From Hedera helix (Eukaryota > Streptophyta > Magnoliopsida > Apiales > Araliaceae): a stretch of DNA of 64,000 nucleotides. Of the stretch, positions 34,249 through 47,840 are shown one piece after another. The notes beneath the pieces were generated by a model. That model was not told the origin of the DNA. It ran no database searches and saw only the letters and a program-made list of their open reading frames with translations. Position numbers and translations under genes: made by a program. The DNA is taken from positions 15,764,098 to 15,828,097 of the forward strand of contig OX359266.1 of NCBI GenBank assembly GCA_947179155.2, read 5' to 3'. Each line of letters begins with the position of its first letter. The stretch's first letter is position 1.

Positions 34249-37200
34249 AACTTAACCACCATTAAACACATTACAAAAATAAATAATATCAACAAAGAAT
34301 TTTACAATCGCCCACCTAAGAATTCATATGTTTCTCTACATTTTCCATCATATATGATCAAGTTAAAAAAAAATAGCACTATTTGTTAGTACAAATGCAT
34401 GTTTGAATATTTGATTTGATGATGAGTTGACGAAATGATTGTTAATGTATATTTGTAATCAATAGCTTTTGTGAAGTCCTTAAAAGTGAAATTGATGTAT
34501 AAGGACTTAGAGTAGAATATCAAACTTGTTAGGTTCATCTACGGAATGAATTGAATGTATAGATTATAGGAAATCAAAAAGTTATTCAGTGAATCAAATG
34601 ATCATAAAGTCATCTTAAAGATCGTAAGGCAGGCGAAGTTCGTAGAGTTAACTCAGGATCGTAAAGCAAGACACAATCGTAAAGTCAACTCTGAAATTGT
34701 AAGGCAAGACAAATTCGTAGAGCCAGCTCTAAGCTCATAAAGCTAAGTGAAGATCGCAGAGTTCGCTCTAAAACCGTAAGGGAAAATGAAAATCGTAGAG
34801 CCTGTAGATCGTAGAGCTGAAGAATCGTAGAGCCTGAAGATCGTTGAGTAAATCGTAAAGCTCATAAATTATAAAGTCAGCCAAGCCAAAAACTTTACTA
34901 TCACCATGAAACTCTACGATTAGAAAAATCGTAGAGTATGACAGGTCTGACAGATGACTGACAATGGGATGTTCTAAAAGGTGAAGTTTTCAAGATGATC
35001 GCTGATCATCCTAAGTTCAAAATGAAGATTAAATCAGGTTATGTCTAACATCTAGTTTGACCAAGTGACGTCAGCCACGTGATTACCTTTTCAACACATT
35101 GATGTGACATTTTTTAGATTTTTTTTCCTATAAAAATCATGTTTATCTATTTATTTAATGTTTATTTATGTTGGATATTTATTTATTAATAAAAATACAT
35201 CATTTGTTATTCATTAAATGATCATTTATTTTGTTTATATAAATCTCCAAATTTATATATATTATGATTTATGTGTTTAAATAAGTATTATACATAGAAG
35301 ATATAAATCATATGTAATATACATAAATAAAGATATAATAATTTATAACCTATGATAATTTGAAAATATTATCATGCAGGTTATATTAATTTAATAGAAA
35401 TGATTTATCTTAATCTTGAAAGTTGGACTTCTAATTAAAGTACTAGTGCATTAAACGGATCATATGATAATATTTTATTTATAAAATATTTTTACATAAA
35501 TACTAATTTGTTAATGTTTCTTAATTTTGAAATAATAATGGACTTAATATTATTATATATATTAATTTAATATTCCAACAACTCAAATTATGTTGTGTTA
35601 ATTAATATCTCGAAATGTTAATTTATATATTTAATTAATATCATGAACATTATTATTGTCAAAATATATATAAGATTTTTCATAAAATAATTTATTATTG
35701 ATCATAGAATCTTGGCCAAGTCTTTTACTATTTATTATTAAAATGATTGATTAAATTGTTTAAATCAATTTATGATCAAATAAAAATAAATTATGGACTT
35801 ATGAAATTAGTTTTATATTGTGATTATATTTAATTCTGAAATATTTATGTACATCTATATAAAAATATTTACAGTTTATTAGTAAATGGTTTATTTTAAT
35901 TAATTCCTGGACTATAGTGCAATTATAATTATTTAGTGGAATTAATTGTAATTAATACTAATTTAGCATATTGGATTCTTAAAAGTATTGGAGTCAGAAT
36001 AAGAATCCCTTAGGGTCCCCTTCCTAGATATGATTCAGTTTTATTAGAGAGATAATGATCATTAATGATATAAATATATTATTGATTAGATACGTAAAAA
36101 AAAGGAGGTTATTATTCTAAATCAAAGTAAAGACCAAATAGCGTATACTCTATCTCTATCTCTTTTTAGAAAAAACACATAAAAGTATTTTTTTAGAAGG
36201 ATGTTTTGGAGACCATACTCCAGATTCATCATAAGGTCATAGGAAGAAAAATCGTGAGGATACTCGAAGATTCAAATGTACTAATCCAACTAAGCACTAT
36301 GTAACAATTCATAATATAGATACATGGTATATATATATAATTTTTTTTTTATAAACTATAAATATAATCATGTTTTATTAAATTTTTAAAACTACTTTTC
36401 GGAGAATTTTTCAAACAATTAGTATCAGAGCCATCTTTATACTTTTATATGAATAACATGAATATATATGTGTATAGGTGATTTGTGAAATCTGTTTTTT
36501 AGGATTTTAATATTGGTATTCTATCTGTTTTTGTTGTGGAATTAAAGTATGCATGAGATGTATTAAAGCATTCTTTATGGTTTATAGTTGGATAGATTAT
36601 TGTTATAACTTCTATTTTGCAAAATTGATTGTTACATACTCTCATAGCTTATTTAAATGTATATTTTAATTAAATAATTTATGATTTTATTTATGGGTTG
36701 TAAAACTCTTGCTGTGAGTTATTTAATTTTCTTGCAATTTAGATGACATGTAAATTCTTTATGAGTATAGGTTTACTTGATGTAATTATAAATAGATCAG
36801 ATGTACATTTCGTTTGAAGTATAGGATATATATGTAATTCGTTGCATTGGTTATTAGTAAGTTGCTGAAGAAGATGCATATGGAGTTTTTTTTTTAAATT
36901 TGAGTTAGACATGGAGTCATGAAGAATATTGTGTTCGTGTTGAACACGGATGCTCAAGGAGACTCCTGATAGATCCAAGATTGCAATTAGCTATGAGAGA
37001 ATATTGTTTATAATAATCTTGTTATGTGTTTCTTGATGATGTGATTATCTGTTTGCTATTAAAATCAAGATTAAAGCAGCATAATTGAATTTTAGTTAAT
37101 TTGAAAATTCAGAATTTAAAGGCCAAATTAAAAAAAAAACATGAAAATCGCGATTTGGCAGCATGTTTTGACGCAGCTGCATAGTGTCATGGCGCAGTTG

Positions 37201-37458
37201 CGTGGCGTCTCTGACGCAGCTGCGTGAAGACATGTCGCAGCTGCATGGCTACCCACTGTTCATTGTTTTGTTCCATTTGCATTCTGACGCAACTACGTGG
37301 TGCGGTGGCGCAGCTGCATGGGTTTTTGATGCAGCTGCGTGAAGATGTGACGCAGCTGCGTCGGTGCTTGCTGATTTGTTTTGTTTTTTTTTTTAAATGT
37401 ACGGATTTTTTTAAAAAAAAAAAATCAGGGTTCTGCAACGAACCCTGGCCCGCTCACC
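34134..37458 (+). repeat. Tandem compound unit 1 (3325 bp)
   Basis: Order inside the unit: 3' half of the hAT element (34134-34248); flank; 5' part of a copia A-family LTR starting TGTTAGTACAAATGCATG (34384) with GATCGTAGAG motifs and a hairpin (34911-34937); then, from just after GTGACAT at 35110, a second LTR ending CAAACA at 36416; a PBS-like AGTATCAGAGCC (36421-36432, tRNA-iMet type); about 700 bases of leader; a GCAGCTGCG cluster (37160-37365); and an end segment CGCTCACCGG. No intact coding region. Confidence 0.85.
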
Positions 37459-39303
37459 GGTGAATCTAGCGTAAAATTATAAATCCCTTATCGAATTCGA
37501 GCTCATTTTTTTTTGAGTCGAGTCAAATTTGAGCAAGAGGGTGTTCATTGAGATTCAACTCATTTACACCCCTAAACTTAACCACCATTAAACACGTTAC
37601 AAAAATAAATAATATCAATAGAGAATTTTAAAATCAACACCTAAGAATTCAAATCTTTCTCTACATTTTCCATCATATATGATCATGTTAAGAAAAATTT
37701 AGCAATATCTGTTGGTACAAATGCATGTTTGAATATTTGATTTAATGATGAGTTGACGAAATAATTGTTAATGTTTATTTGTAACTAGTAGCTTTTGTGA
37801 AGTCCTTAAAAGTGAAATTGATGTATAAGAACTTAGAGTAGAAGATCAAACTTGTTAGGTTCATCTACAAAATGAATTGAATGTATAGATTATAGGAAAT
37901 CAAAAAGTTTTTCAGTGGATCGAAGGATTGTAAAGTCATCTTGAAGATCGTAAGGCAGATGAAGTTTGTAGAGTTAGCTCAAGATCTTAAAGCAAGACAC
38001 AATCGTGGAGTTAACTCTGAGATCGTAAGGTAAGACAAGTTCGTAGAGCCAGCTCTAAGTTCGTAGAGCTAAGTGAAGATCGTAGAGTTCACTCTAAAAT
38101 CGTAAGGCAAAATGAAAATCATAGAGCCTACAGATCGTAGGGCTGAAGAATCGTAGTGGCTGAAGATCGTTGAGTAGATCGTAGAGCTCCTAAATTATAG
38201 AGTCAGCCAAGCTAGAAACTCTACTATCACCATGAAACTCTACGATTAGGAAAATCATAGAGTGTGACAGGTTTGACAGATGACTGACAATGGGATGATC
38301 TAAAGGGTGAAGTTTTTAAGATGTTTGTTGATCATCCCAAGTTCAAAATGAAGGTTAGATTAGGTTGTGTGTAACAGGTAGTCCAAGTGACACCAGTCAC
38401 GTGGTTACATTTTCAGCACATTGATGTGATATATGTTGGATTTTTTCTATAAAAGTCCTATTTATCTATTTATTTAATGTTTATTTATGTTGTACATTTA
38501 TTTATTAATAAAAGTACATCATTCGTCATTCATTAAATGATAATTTATTTTGTTTATATAAATATCCAAATTTATATATATTATGATTTATGTGTATAAA
38601 TAAGTATTATACACAGAAGATATAAATCATATGTGATATATATAAATAAAGATATAATGGTTTATAACCTATGATAATTTAGAGATATTATCTTGTAGGT
38701 TGTAATGCTTTAATAAAGATAATTTATCTTGATCATGAAAGTTGGACTTCTACTTAAAGTACTAGTGCATTAACGGTATGCATTAAACGGATCATGTGAT
38801 AATATTTTATTTATAAAATATTTTCACATAAATACTAATTTGTGAATATTTCTTAATTTTGAAATAATAATGGACTTAATATTGTTATATATATTAATTT
38901 AATATTCCAGTGAGTGAAATTATATTGTTTTAATTAATACCTCATAATGTTAATTAATATATTTAATTAATATCAAAAATATTATTATTGTCAAAACATC
39001 TATAAGATTTTTTATAAGATAATTTATTATTGATCATATAATCTTAGCCAAGTCTTTTACTATTTATTATTAAAATGATTGATTTAATTGTTAAATCAAT
39101 TTATGATCAAATGAAGATAAATCATGGACTTATCAAATTAGTTTAAATATATTGGGATTACATTTAATTCTGAAATATTTATATACATTTATAGAGAAAA
39201 TATTTGCAATTTAATAGTAAATGGTTTATTTTAATTAATTACTGTACTGAAGTCCAATTACAATTATTTAGTGGAATGAATTGTAATTAATATTTATTTA
39301 GTA

Positions 39304-39393
<90 letters not shown>

Positions 39394-40860
39394 ATATATA
39401 AATTAGTATTAGAGTCGGTATAGGAATCTCTTAGGATACCCATCCTAGTCTAATATGAATTAGTTTTCTAAGAGAAATAATGATCAATAAGGATATAAAT
39501 ATATCATTGATCAGATATGTAAAAAAAATGAGGTTATTATTCCAAATCAGAGTAAAAATCAAATAGTGTATACTATCTATTTCTTTCTAGAAAAAACACG
39601 AAAAAATATTTTTCTAGAAGGGTGTTTTAGAGACCACACTCCAGATTCAGCATAAGGTCATAGAAAGGAAGATCATGAAGATACTCGAAGATTCAAACGT
39701 GCTAATTCAACTAAGCACTATGTAACAATTCATACTATGATACATGTTATATATATAATTATTATTTTTATAAACTATAAAGATAATCATGTTTTATTAA
39801 AATTTTAAAATTACTTTTCAGAGAATTTTCCCAACAATTAGTATCAGAGCCATCTTTATGCTTTTATATGAATAACATAAATATATATGTGTATGGGTGA
39901 TTTGTGAAATCTGCTGCTTTAGGGTTTTAATATTGGTAATCTATCTGTTTTTGTTATGGAATTAAAGTATGCATGAGATATATGAAAGTATTCTTTATGA
40001 TTTATAGTTGGATAGATTATTGTTCTAACTTCTATTTTGCAGAATTGATAGTTACATGCTCTCATGGCTGGTTTGAATGTATGTTTTAATTAAATAATTT
40101 ATGATTTTATTTATGGATTGTAAAACTCTTGCTGTGAGTTATTTAATTTTCTTACAGTTTAGATGACATGTAAACTCTTTATGAATATATGTTTAATTGA
40201 TGTAATTATAAATAGATCGGATGTACACTTCGTTTGAAGTATATGATCTATATATAAGTCATTGCGTTGGTTATTAGTAAGTTGTTGAAGAAGATGGATA
40301 TGGAGTTTTTTCAATATTTGAGATGGATATGGAGTCATGAAGAATATAGTGTTCGTGTTGAACAAGGATGTTCAAGGAGACTCCTAATAGATCCAAGATT
40401 GCAATTAGCTATGAGAGAATATTGTTTATAATTATCTTATTATATGTTTCTTGATGATGTGATTATATGTTTGTTATTAAAACCTAGATTAAAGCAGCAG
40501 AATTGAATTTTAGTTAATTCTAAAAATCAGAATCTAAAGGCCAAATTAAAAAAAAAAAAATTCGTGATTTGGCAGTATCTTTTGACGCAACTGCAAAGTG
40601 CCATGACACAGTTATGTGGCATCTCTGACGCAGCTCCGTGGTTGCTCATTGTTCACTATTATGTTTCGTTCGCGTTCTGACACAGCTGTGTGGTGTCGTG
40701 GCGCAGTTGCGTGGGTCTTTGATGCAGCTGCGTGAAGACGTGCCGCAGCTACGTGGGTACTCACTGATTTGTTCTGTTTTTTGATTTTTCTTACAATATG
40801 CAAATTTTTTAAAAAAAAATAATAATTTGGGGCTCCGCAACAAACCCCGACCCGCTCACC
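37459..40860 (+). repeat. Tandem compound unit 2 (3402 bp)
   Basis: Same order as unit 1. The second LTR is best preserved here: it starts TGTTGGATTTTTTCTATAAA (38434) and ends TTTTCCCAACA (39836), giving matching TGTTGG/CCAACA ends, followed by AGTATCAGAGCC (39840-39851). The extra length relative to the other units is accounted for by the ATT microsatellite in the LTR. The GCAGCTGCG cluster is at 40580-40760. Confidence 0.85.
39305..39390. repeat. (ATT)n microsatellite, about 28 units, only in unit 2
   Basis: An uninterrupted ATT run inside the second LTR of unit 2. Unit 3 has two or three ATT copies at the same place (42665-42673) and unit 1 has none, so it expanded after the units duplicated. 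Confidence 0.9.
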
Positions 40861-43150
40861 GACGAATCTAACGCAAAATTATAAATCCCTTATCGAATTC
40901 GAGCTCAATTTTTTTGCGTTGAGTTAAATCTAAGCAAGAGGATGTTCGTTGAGATTCGACTCATTTATACCCCTAAACTTAGCCACCATTAACCATGTTA
41001 CAAAAATAAATAATATCAACAGAGAATTTTAAAATCACCCGCTTAAGAATTCATATCTTTCTCTACATTTTCCATCATTTATGATCATGTTAAGAAAAAT
41101 TTAGCGGTATATGTTAGTACAAATACATGTTTGAATATTTAATTTGATGATGAGTTAACAAAATGATTGTTAATATATATTTGTAACCAGTAGGTTTTGT
41201 AAAGTCCTTAAAAGTGAAATTGATGTACAAGGACTTAGAGTAGAAGATCAAACTTGTTAGGTTCATCTACGAAATGAATTGAATGTACAGATTATAGGAA
41301 ATCGAAATTTTTTTCAGTGGATTGAAGGATTGTAAAGTCATCTTGAAGATCGTAAGGTAGACGAAGTTCGTAGAGTTAACTCAGGATCGTAAAGCAAGAC
41401 ACAATTGTGGAGTTAACTCTGAAATCGTAAGGCAAGATAAGTTCGTAGAGCCAGCTCTAAGTTCGTAGAGCTAAGTGAAGATCGCAGAGTTCGCTCTAAA
41501 ACCGTAAGGCAAAATGAAAATCATAAAGCCTACAGATCGTAGGGCTGAAGAATCGTAGAGGCTGATGATCGTTGAGTAGATCGTAGAGCTCCTAAATTAT
41601 AGAGTCAGCCTAGCCAAAAACTCTACTATCGCCATAAAACTCTATGATTAGGAAAATCGTAAAGCGTGACAGGTTTGACAGATGATTGACAATGGGATGT
41701 GCTAAAAGGTGAAGTTTTCAAGATGTTCGTTGATCATCCTAAGTTTAAAATGAATAGTAGATCAGGCTGTGTTTAAAATCTAGTTTGACTAAGTGACGTC
41801 AGCCATGTGGTTACCTTTTTAGCACATTGATGTGACATTTATTGATTTTTTTCTCTATAAAAATCATGTTTATCTATTTATTTAATGTTTATTTATGTTA
41901 GACATTTATTTATTAATAAAAGCACATCATTTGTCATTCATTAAATGATCATTTATTTTGTTTATATAAATCTCCAAATTTATATATATTATGATTTATG
42001 TGTATAAATAAGTATTATACATAGAAGATATAAATCATATGTAATATATATAAATAAAGATATAATAATTTATAACCTATGATAGTTTGGAAATATTATC
42101 ATGTAGGTTATATTGCTTTAATAGAAATGATTTATCTTGATCATGGAAGTTGGACTTCTAATTAAAGTACTAGTGCATTAAACGGATCATGTGATAATAT
42201 TTTATTTATAAAATATTTTTACATAAATACTAGTTTGTTAATGTTTCTTAATTTTGAAATAATAATGGACTTAATATTATTATATATATTAATTTAATAT
42301 TCCAACGACTGAAATTATATTGTGTTAATTAATACCTTAATATGTTAATTAATATATTTAATTAATATCAGGAACATTATTATTGTCACAATATCTATAA
42401 GATTTTTTTATAAGATAATTTAGTATTGATCATATAATCTTGGCCATGTCTTTTAATATTTATTATCAAATGAAGAGAAATCATGAACTTATCAAATTAG
42501 TTTAAATATATTTGGATTATATTTAATTCTAAAATATATTTGTACATCTATAAAGAAAATATTTATAATTTATTAGTAAATGGTTTATTTTAATTAATTA
42601 CTGGACTGGAGTGTAATTATAATTTTTTAGTGGAATTAATTATAATTAATATTTATTTAGTATATTATTATTAGATAATAATATATGAATAAGCATTAGA
42701 GTCAGAATAGGAATCCGTTAGGATCCCATCCTAGCCTAATATGAATCAGTTTTATTAGAGAGATAATGATCAATAAGGATATAAAATATATCATTGATCA
42801 GATACATTAAAAAAAGGAGGTTATTATTCCAAATCAGAGTAAAAATCAAATAGTGTATACTCTTTCTCTTTTCCTAAGAAAAACATGTAAAAGTGTATTT
42901 CCAGAAGGGTGTTTTGAAGACCACACTCAAGATTTAACATAAAGTCATATGAAGGAAAATCTTGAGGATATTAGAATATTCAAACGTGCTAATCCAACCA
43001 AGCACTAGGTAACAATTCATATTATAGATACATGGTATATATATAATTGTTGTTTTGTATAAAACTATAAATATGAACATGTTTTATTAAAATTTTAAAA
43101 CTACTTTTCGGAGAATCTTCCTAACAATTAGTATCAGAGCCATCTTTATG

Positions 43151-43207
<57 letters not shown>

Positions 43208-44171
43208 TGAGTTGTAAAATTTGCTGCTTTAGGGTTTTAATATTGGTAATCTATCTGTTTTTTTATGGAATTAAAGTATGGATGAGATATATTAAAGTAT
43301 TCTTTATGGTTCATAGTTAGATAGATTATTGTTCTCACTTATGTTTTGCAGAATTAATAGTTACATACTTTCATGGTTGATTTGAATGTAGGTTTTAATT
43401 AAATAATTTATGGTTTTATTTATTGGTTGTAAAATTCTTGCTGTGAGTTATTTAATTTTCTTGCAGTTTAGATGACATGTAAACTCTTTATGAGTATATG
43501 TTTAATTGATGTAATTATAAATAGATCGATTGTACACTTCGTTTGAAGTATATTATTTATATGTAATTCACTGCGTTGGTTATTAGTAAGTTGTTGAAGA
43601 AGTTAGATATGGAGTTTTTAAGAATTCGAGATGCACAAAGAGTCATGAAGAATATAGTGTTCTTGTTGATCAAGGATGTTCAAGGAGACTCCTGATAGAT
43701 CCAAGATTGCAATTAGCTATGAGAGTATATTGTTTACAATTATCTTGTTATTTGTTTCTTGATGATGTGATTATCTGTTTGTTATTAAAACCTAGATTAA
43801 AGTAGCAGAATTGAATTTTAATTAATTTAAACATTTTGAATCTAAAGCCCAAATTAAAAAAATAAATAAAAATCACGATTTGGCAGCGTCTTTTGACATA
43901 GTTGCGTGGTGCCATGGTGCAGCTGCATGGCATCTCTGACGCAGCTGCATTTAGATGTGATGCAACTGCATGGCTGCTCACTGTTTTATTCCGTTCACGT
44001 TCTGATGTAATTGCGTGGTGTCCTGACACAATTGCGTGGGTCTCTAATGTAGTTGCGTAAAGACATGACGCAGCTGTGTGAGTGCTCGCTGATTTGTTCT
44101 ACTTTTCGATTTTTTTTAAACGTACGTATTTTTTTAAAAAAATAAAAAATTTGGGGCTTCGTAACGAACCC
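40861..44171 (+). repeat. Tandem compound unit 3 (3324 bp, split by a solo LTR)
   Basis: Same order as units 1 and 2: copia LTR part from 41114, second LTR about 41840-43126, PBS AGTATCAGAGCC at 43131-43142, GCAGCTGCG-type cluster more decayed at 43885-44090. The unit is cut at AACCC (44167-44171) by the solo LTR, and its last 13 bases resume at 47828-47840. Confidence 0.85.
43154..43205. repeat. (TA)n microsatellite, only in unit 3
   Basis: About 25 TA units just downstream of the PBS of unit 3, where units 1 and 2 have only a short ATATATATGTGTAT stretch. Confidence 0.9.
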
Positions 44172-47100
44172 TGTGACACCCCCAAATTCAGGTACCAATA
44201 CCTCGAATTTGGTGCTCACGATCAAATACATACATCACCTCTTAAACAACATATATTACTAAATGCGGAATAAATAAACATAAGTTGTTCATTACAAAAG
44301 GCTTACTACGGTCCCAAGGTCTCAACCTTAATAAAATTACATCATGACGATCCTATTAATATAAACAGGGTTCCATGATTTACAAAACAGGAATAGAAAT
44401 ATTTAAACTATTCTTAAAGCTTGCCCTTGCCTTTGTCCTTCTTGGAGTGCTCAGGCCTAACTGCAATTAGTTCATGATATATATAGCAAGAGTGAGCAAC
44501 TAATATGCTCATCAAATTTAAAATAATACAGACATATCATGAATAACTGCGAATAAAGAGAAAGCTCAACAATTTATAGAAGTTAATGAAATGACTGATA
44601 AGATAATCAAAATCCAAACGAAGGAATGAAAGATGATTATTTACTGCTGAGTGGTCCAACCGACCCTGAACGTTTTCAAGGAAACAACCTTCCGATTATC
44701 CTTTTATAAATCAGACTGTACTCGAGGGGATCAGCCTCTTGTACAACATGTATATGCATAACATTAAACCCTGACCATGTCGAGTTATGACACTTATAAT
44801 TCCCCATTTAGGGTTTGTTCTCTCAGTACAAGACTTCCACACCAATCAACTGGTTTGGAATAGCTTTTAAAAACATTTACTTTATATGTCTACCCGAAAC
44901 AAATGGCGTAGACCAATTCTTGAACAGTTCATGAAATAAAGAACTTTAACTAATTTACTTGTTCAATGATAGAACATATTTTTCAAATGCATCAATGTGC
45001 GAATATCAATACTGACATTTACATGGAATAATTAACGATAAATTAAACCATTTGACATGCTCAAAAATAATAGTTCGAGTTTGAGTTAGGAAACTTGCCT
45101 CAGCTGTTGACTACTGCTTACTCGACTTAAATTATTGTCCTTGAAAGACCTAATATTAAATAAATTCATCTTTCAATTAGCATAGCACTTAGGAGTCTAT
45201 ATATTACTATCAAACATACTACCATTTAAGCACATACCTTTCTATTTAACAATACATAGCTTATGTGACCATATTATCACACTTGAGCAATATTTTAATT
45301 ACCAAACAATCTTATTATCCACTTAATAAGATTTAATTTATTTATTTCACACTTTAAACAATTCACTTAAATTGTTTAAGTACCTTATTTCTCTCTAATT
45401 ATTATTTAATATCATTTAGATAATAATTAATAAATTAGTTATCCTTATCTATTATTTAATATTAATTAAATAATAAATAATTAATTTATAAACTTTACTT
45501 CTCTTTAATTATTGTTGAATAACATTTAAATAATAATTAAATAATTATTCATCCTTATTGATTACCCAATATAAAATAAAATAATAAACAATTATTTTAT
45601 TAATCTCATCTTCCTTTAATTATTATTTAATATTATTTAAATAATAATCAAATTAATTACTTATCCTTATTTATTATTACTTAAATACGAAACAATTAGT
45701 TTATTAGTCTTAATTTTCCTTTAATTATTATTTAATAAGATTTAAATAATAATTAATTAATTACCTACCTTTTTTCATTATTTAATAACCATTAACAAAT
45801 AAACAATTATTTAATAATTTTATTTTTCTTTAACTATTATTTAATGTCATAATAATTAATTAAGTATCCTTATTTATTATTTATTCTTAAATAATAAATA
45901 ATTATCTATTAACTTTATATTATCCTTTATTTATTATTTAAAAATAAATAATTAAATTATTATCTCTTTTTAGTTTAATTATTATTTAATATTAATTAAA
46001 TAGTAATTAATCCCCTTAATAACTTTTATTTATCTTAATTATTATTTAATTTCCAAATAATAAATAATTATTTTTTTTATTGTGTCCCAAATTAATTATA
46101 TTAATTTGTAAGCATTTTTTAATTTTTTTTACCCATTTTGGACTCAAAATGACCCGACCCGACCCGACCCGAATGGCCCGACCCGATCCGAAAATAAAAA
46201 AAATTCGTCTGTGAACAGGGGGTAGGGCCCCGGCCCTCCTTTTACAAAGGAAACAAGGGCCCCGACCCTCCCTTTGCAGAATCTACAATTTTGCCATTTC
46301 AGATTTTTCAACTTTTGCTACTTTGATTCAAACTTGCATAAAATGAAATCTAGAAATCCAAATGACCTCAAATTGGTATTGATGAATTCGTATCTTCCTA
46401 AACTATAATATTCCATCATTGGATCAAATTTTTGGAAAAGTTTTGGATATGAAAAATAGCCACAAAGTGGACTATTGCGCATTAGGGTTCTTAAAATGAC
46501 CATCTTTGGTCTAAAAATCATATATTGACCATAACAACTCACATGAACATTATACCAACTAGGTTTTGTTCTTAACTTATATGTTTATCATATCAAGGAA
46601 AAAAATCTCTCATACAACTTGTAGGTTTCAAAATATAAAGCCTCGAACCACACGTTCGATTAAGGTTCCGTCGGTAAAATCATTTTCATGCTTTTTGATA
46701 AACATTTTTATTATCTAAGCATTTAAACATATATATTAAACCACCAAACCATGGATTAACATATCTAGCATGGTTTTAAACATCTAGAGCTTTGAAATTA
46801 GTTTTGAACCATCAAAATGGATTTTTGACCATCAAAACCACTTCAAGCACTTAGAACACAAAGGTGAAAAATAAAACAAGGGTTTTGAAAACTTTTAAAC
46901 CTTCTAATAGCTTTTCTTCTTCTTGATAGAAACTTCACCAAGCTTGGATGATCTATCTTGCTAACTAGATGATCTCTCCTTGAAGAGCTAGGGTTTATCC
47001 CTTTTTAAGCTTCTCATTCTCTCAATCTTTCTCCCTTTCTTTCTATTTTTTTCTCTCTAGCAACTTGGAAGTAATATGACTAATGAAATGAGAATATGCT

Positions 47101-47822
47101 GAAAATGAGAGAGAGATAGAGAGTAATGTGGTGTTGGTAGATGTTGTATACTTACATGTTATGTAAGTATACACATCAATAGCCATCATAGCTTTCTTAC
47201 ACAAGCCCCCCCTATTTTCCTTGCTTCTACCCACACCTTGAGCCTCTAAAAACTGAACAAAATTAGCCCCCAAATCTCTTAGAAAGGTGCTGGAAATTTG
47301 AGGGCAAAAGGGTCCAAGTTTTGCTTTATTTTTCCTTTTCTTTTAATGCCTAAATGTGTTAGTAAAATATATATATAATGATACATATATATACAATCAC
47401 CAACACCAACATTTGGGCTATAATTGAATCATTTCCTTGGGCCTTGGTCACACTCCAATTGGACTCAAATAATTTAAATGTTTGGGCCTTGCATTAAATA
47501 ATCCAATGGTCTAGGTATTTGGCTTGATTGGATCATTAATTAAATTACTTGATACTTAATAAAATATATCATTAATAACACATAATCCAATTAGATTTGC
47601 TAGACAATTAATATAATTGGATTGTTGATTAGGGTTTCAATTTAATTTCCACATTAATTTATATTAGGCTTTTATTTAAATCAATACCAATATTAGCCCT
47701 AATATTAATTCACAAATAGACTTTGAATTCATCCTACCATCCATATTATCCCAAAACTAGGGTTTGGATTGAAATTAGAGTTTACAACTCAAACAATATT
47801 ACAGAATTTTCGGATCCTTACA
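44172..47822 (+). mobile_element. Solo LTR, 3.65 kb, TSD AACCC
   Basis: Starts TGTGACACCCCCAAATTCAG and ends TCGGATCCTTACA. A perfect 5-bp duplication AACCC flanks it (44167-44171 and 47823-47827). Excising it restores the uninterrupted sequence of unit 2 across this point. It is homologous to the solo LTR at 4361 and the fragment ending at 3096. It contains an AATAATTAATTA-rich tract (45300-46100) and a tandem GACCC run at 46150-46175. No PBS or internal region. Short open frames inside have no recognisable product. Confidence 0.9.
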
Positions 47823-47840
47823 AACCCCGACTCACTTACC

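Noticed and set aside
37160..37365. GCAGCTGCG repeats as a CRISPR-like array
   Set aside because: Repeats are short, degenerate and unevenly spaced, the spacers are not unique segments of equal length, and the context is a plant retroelement leader.
46147..46190. GACCC/GACCCGA run as telomere-like repeats
   Set aside because: The plant telomere unit is TTTAGGG; this is a short GC-rich run inside the solo LTR.
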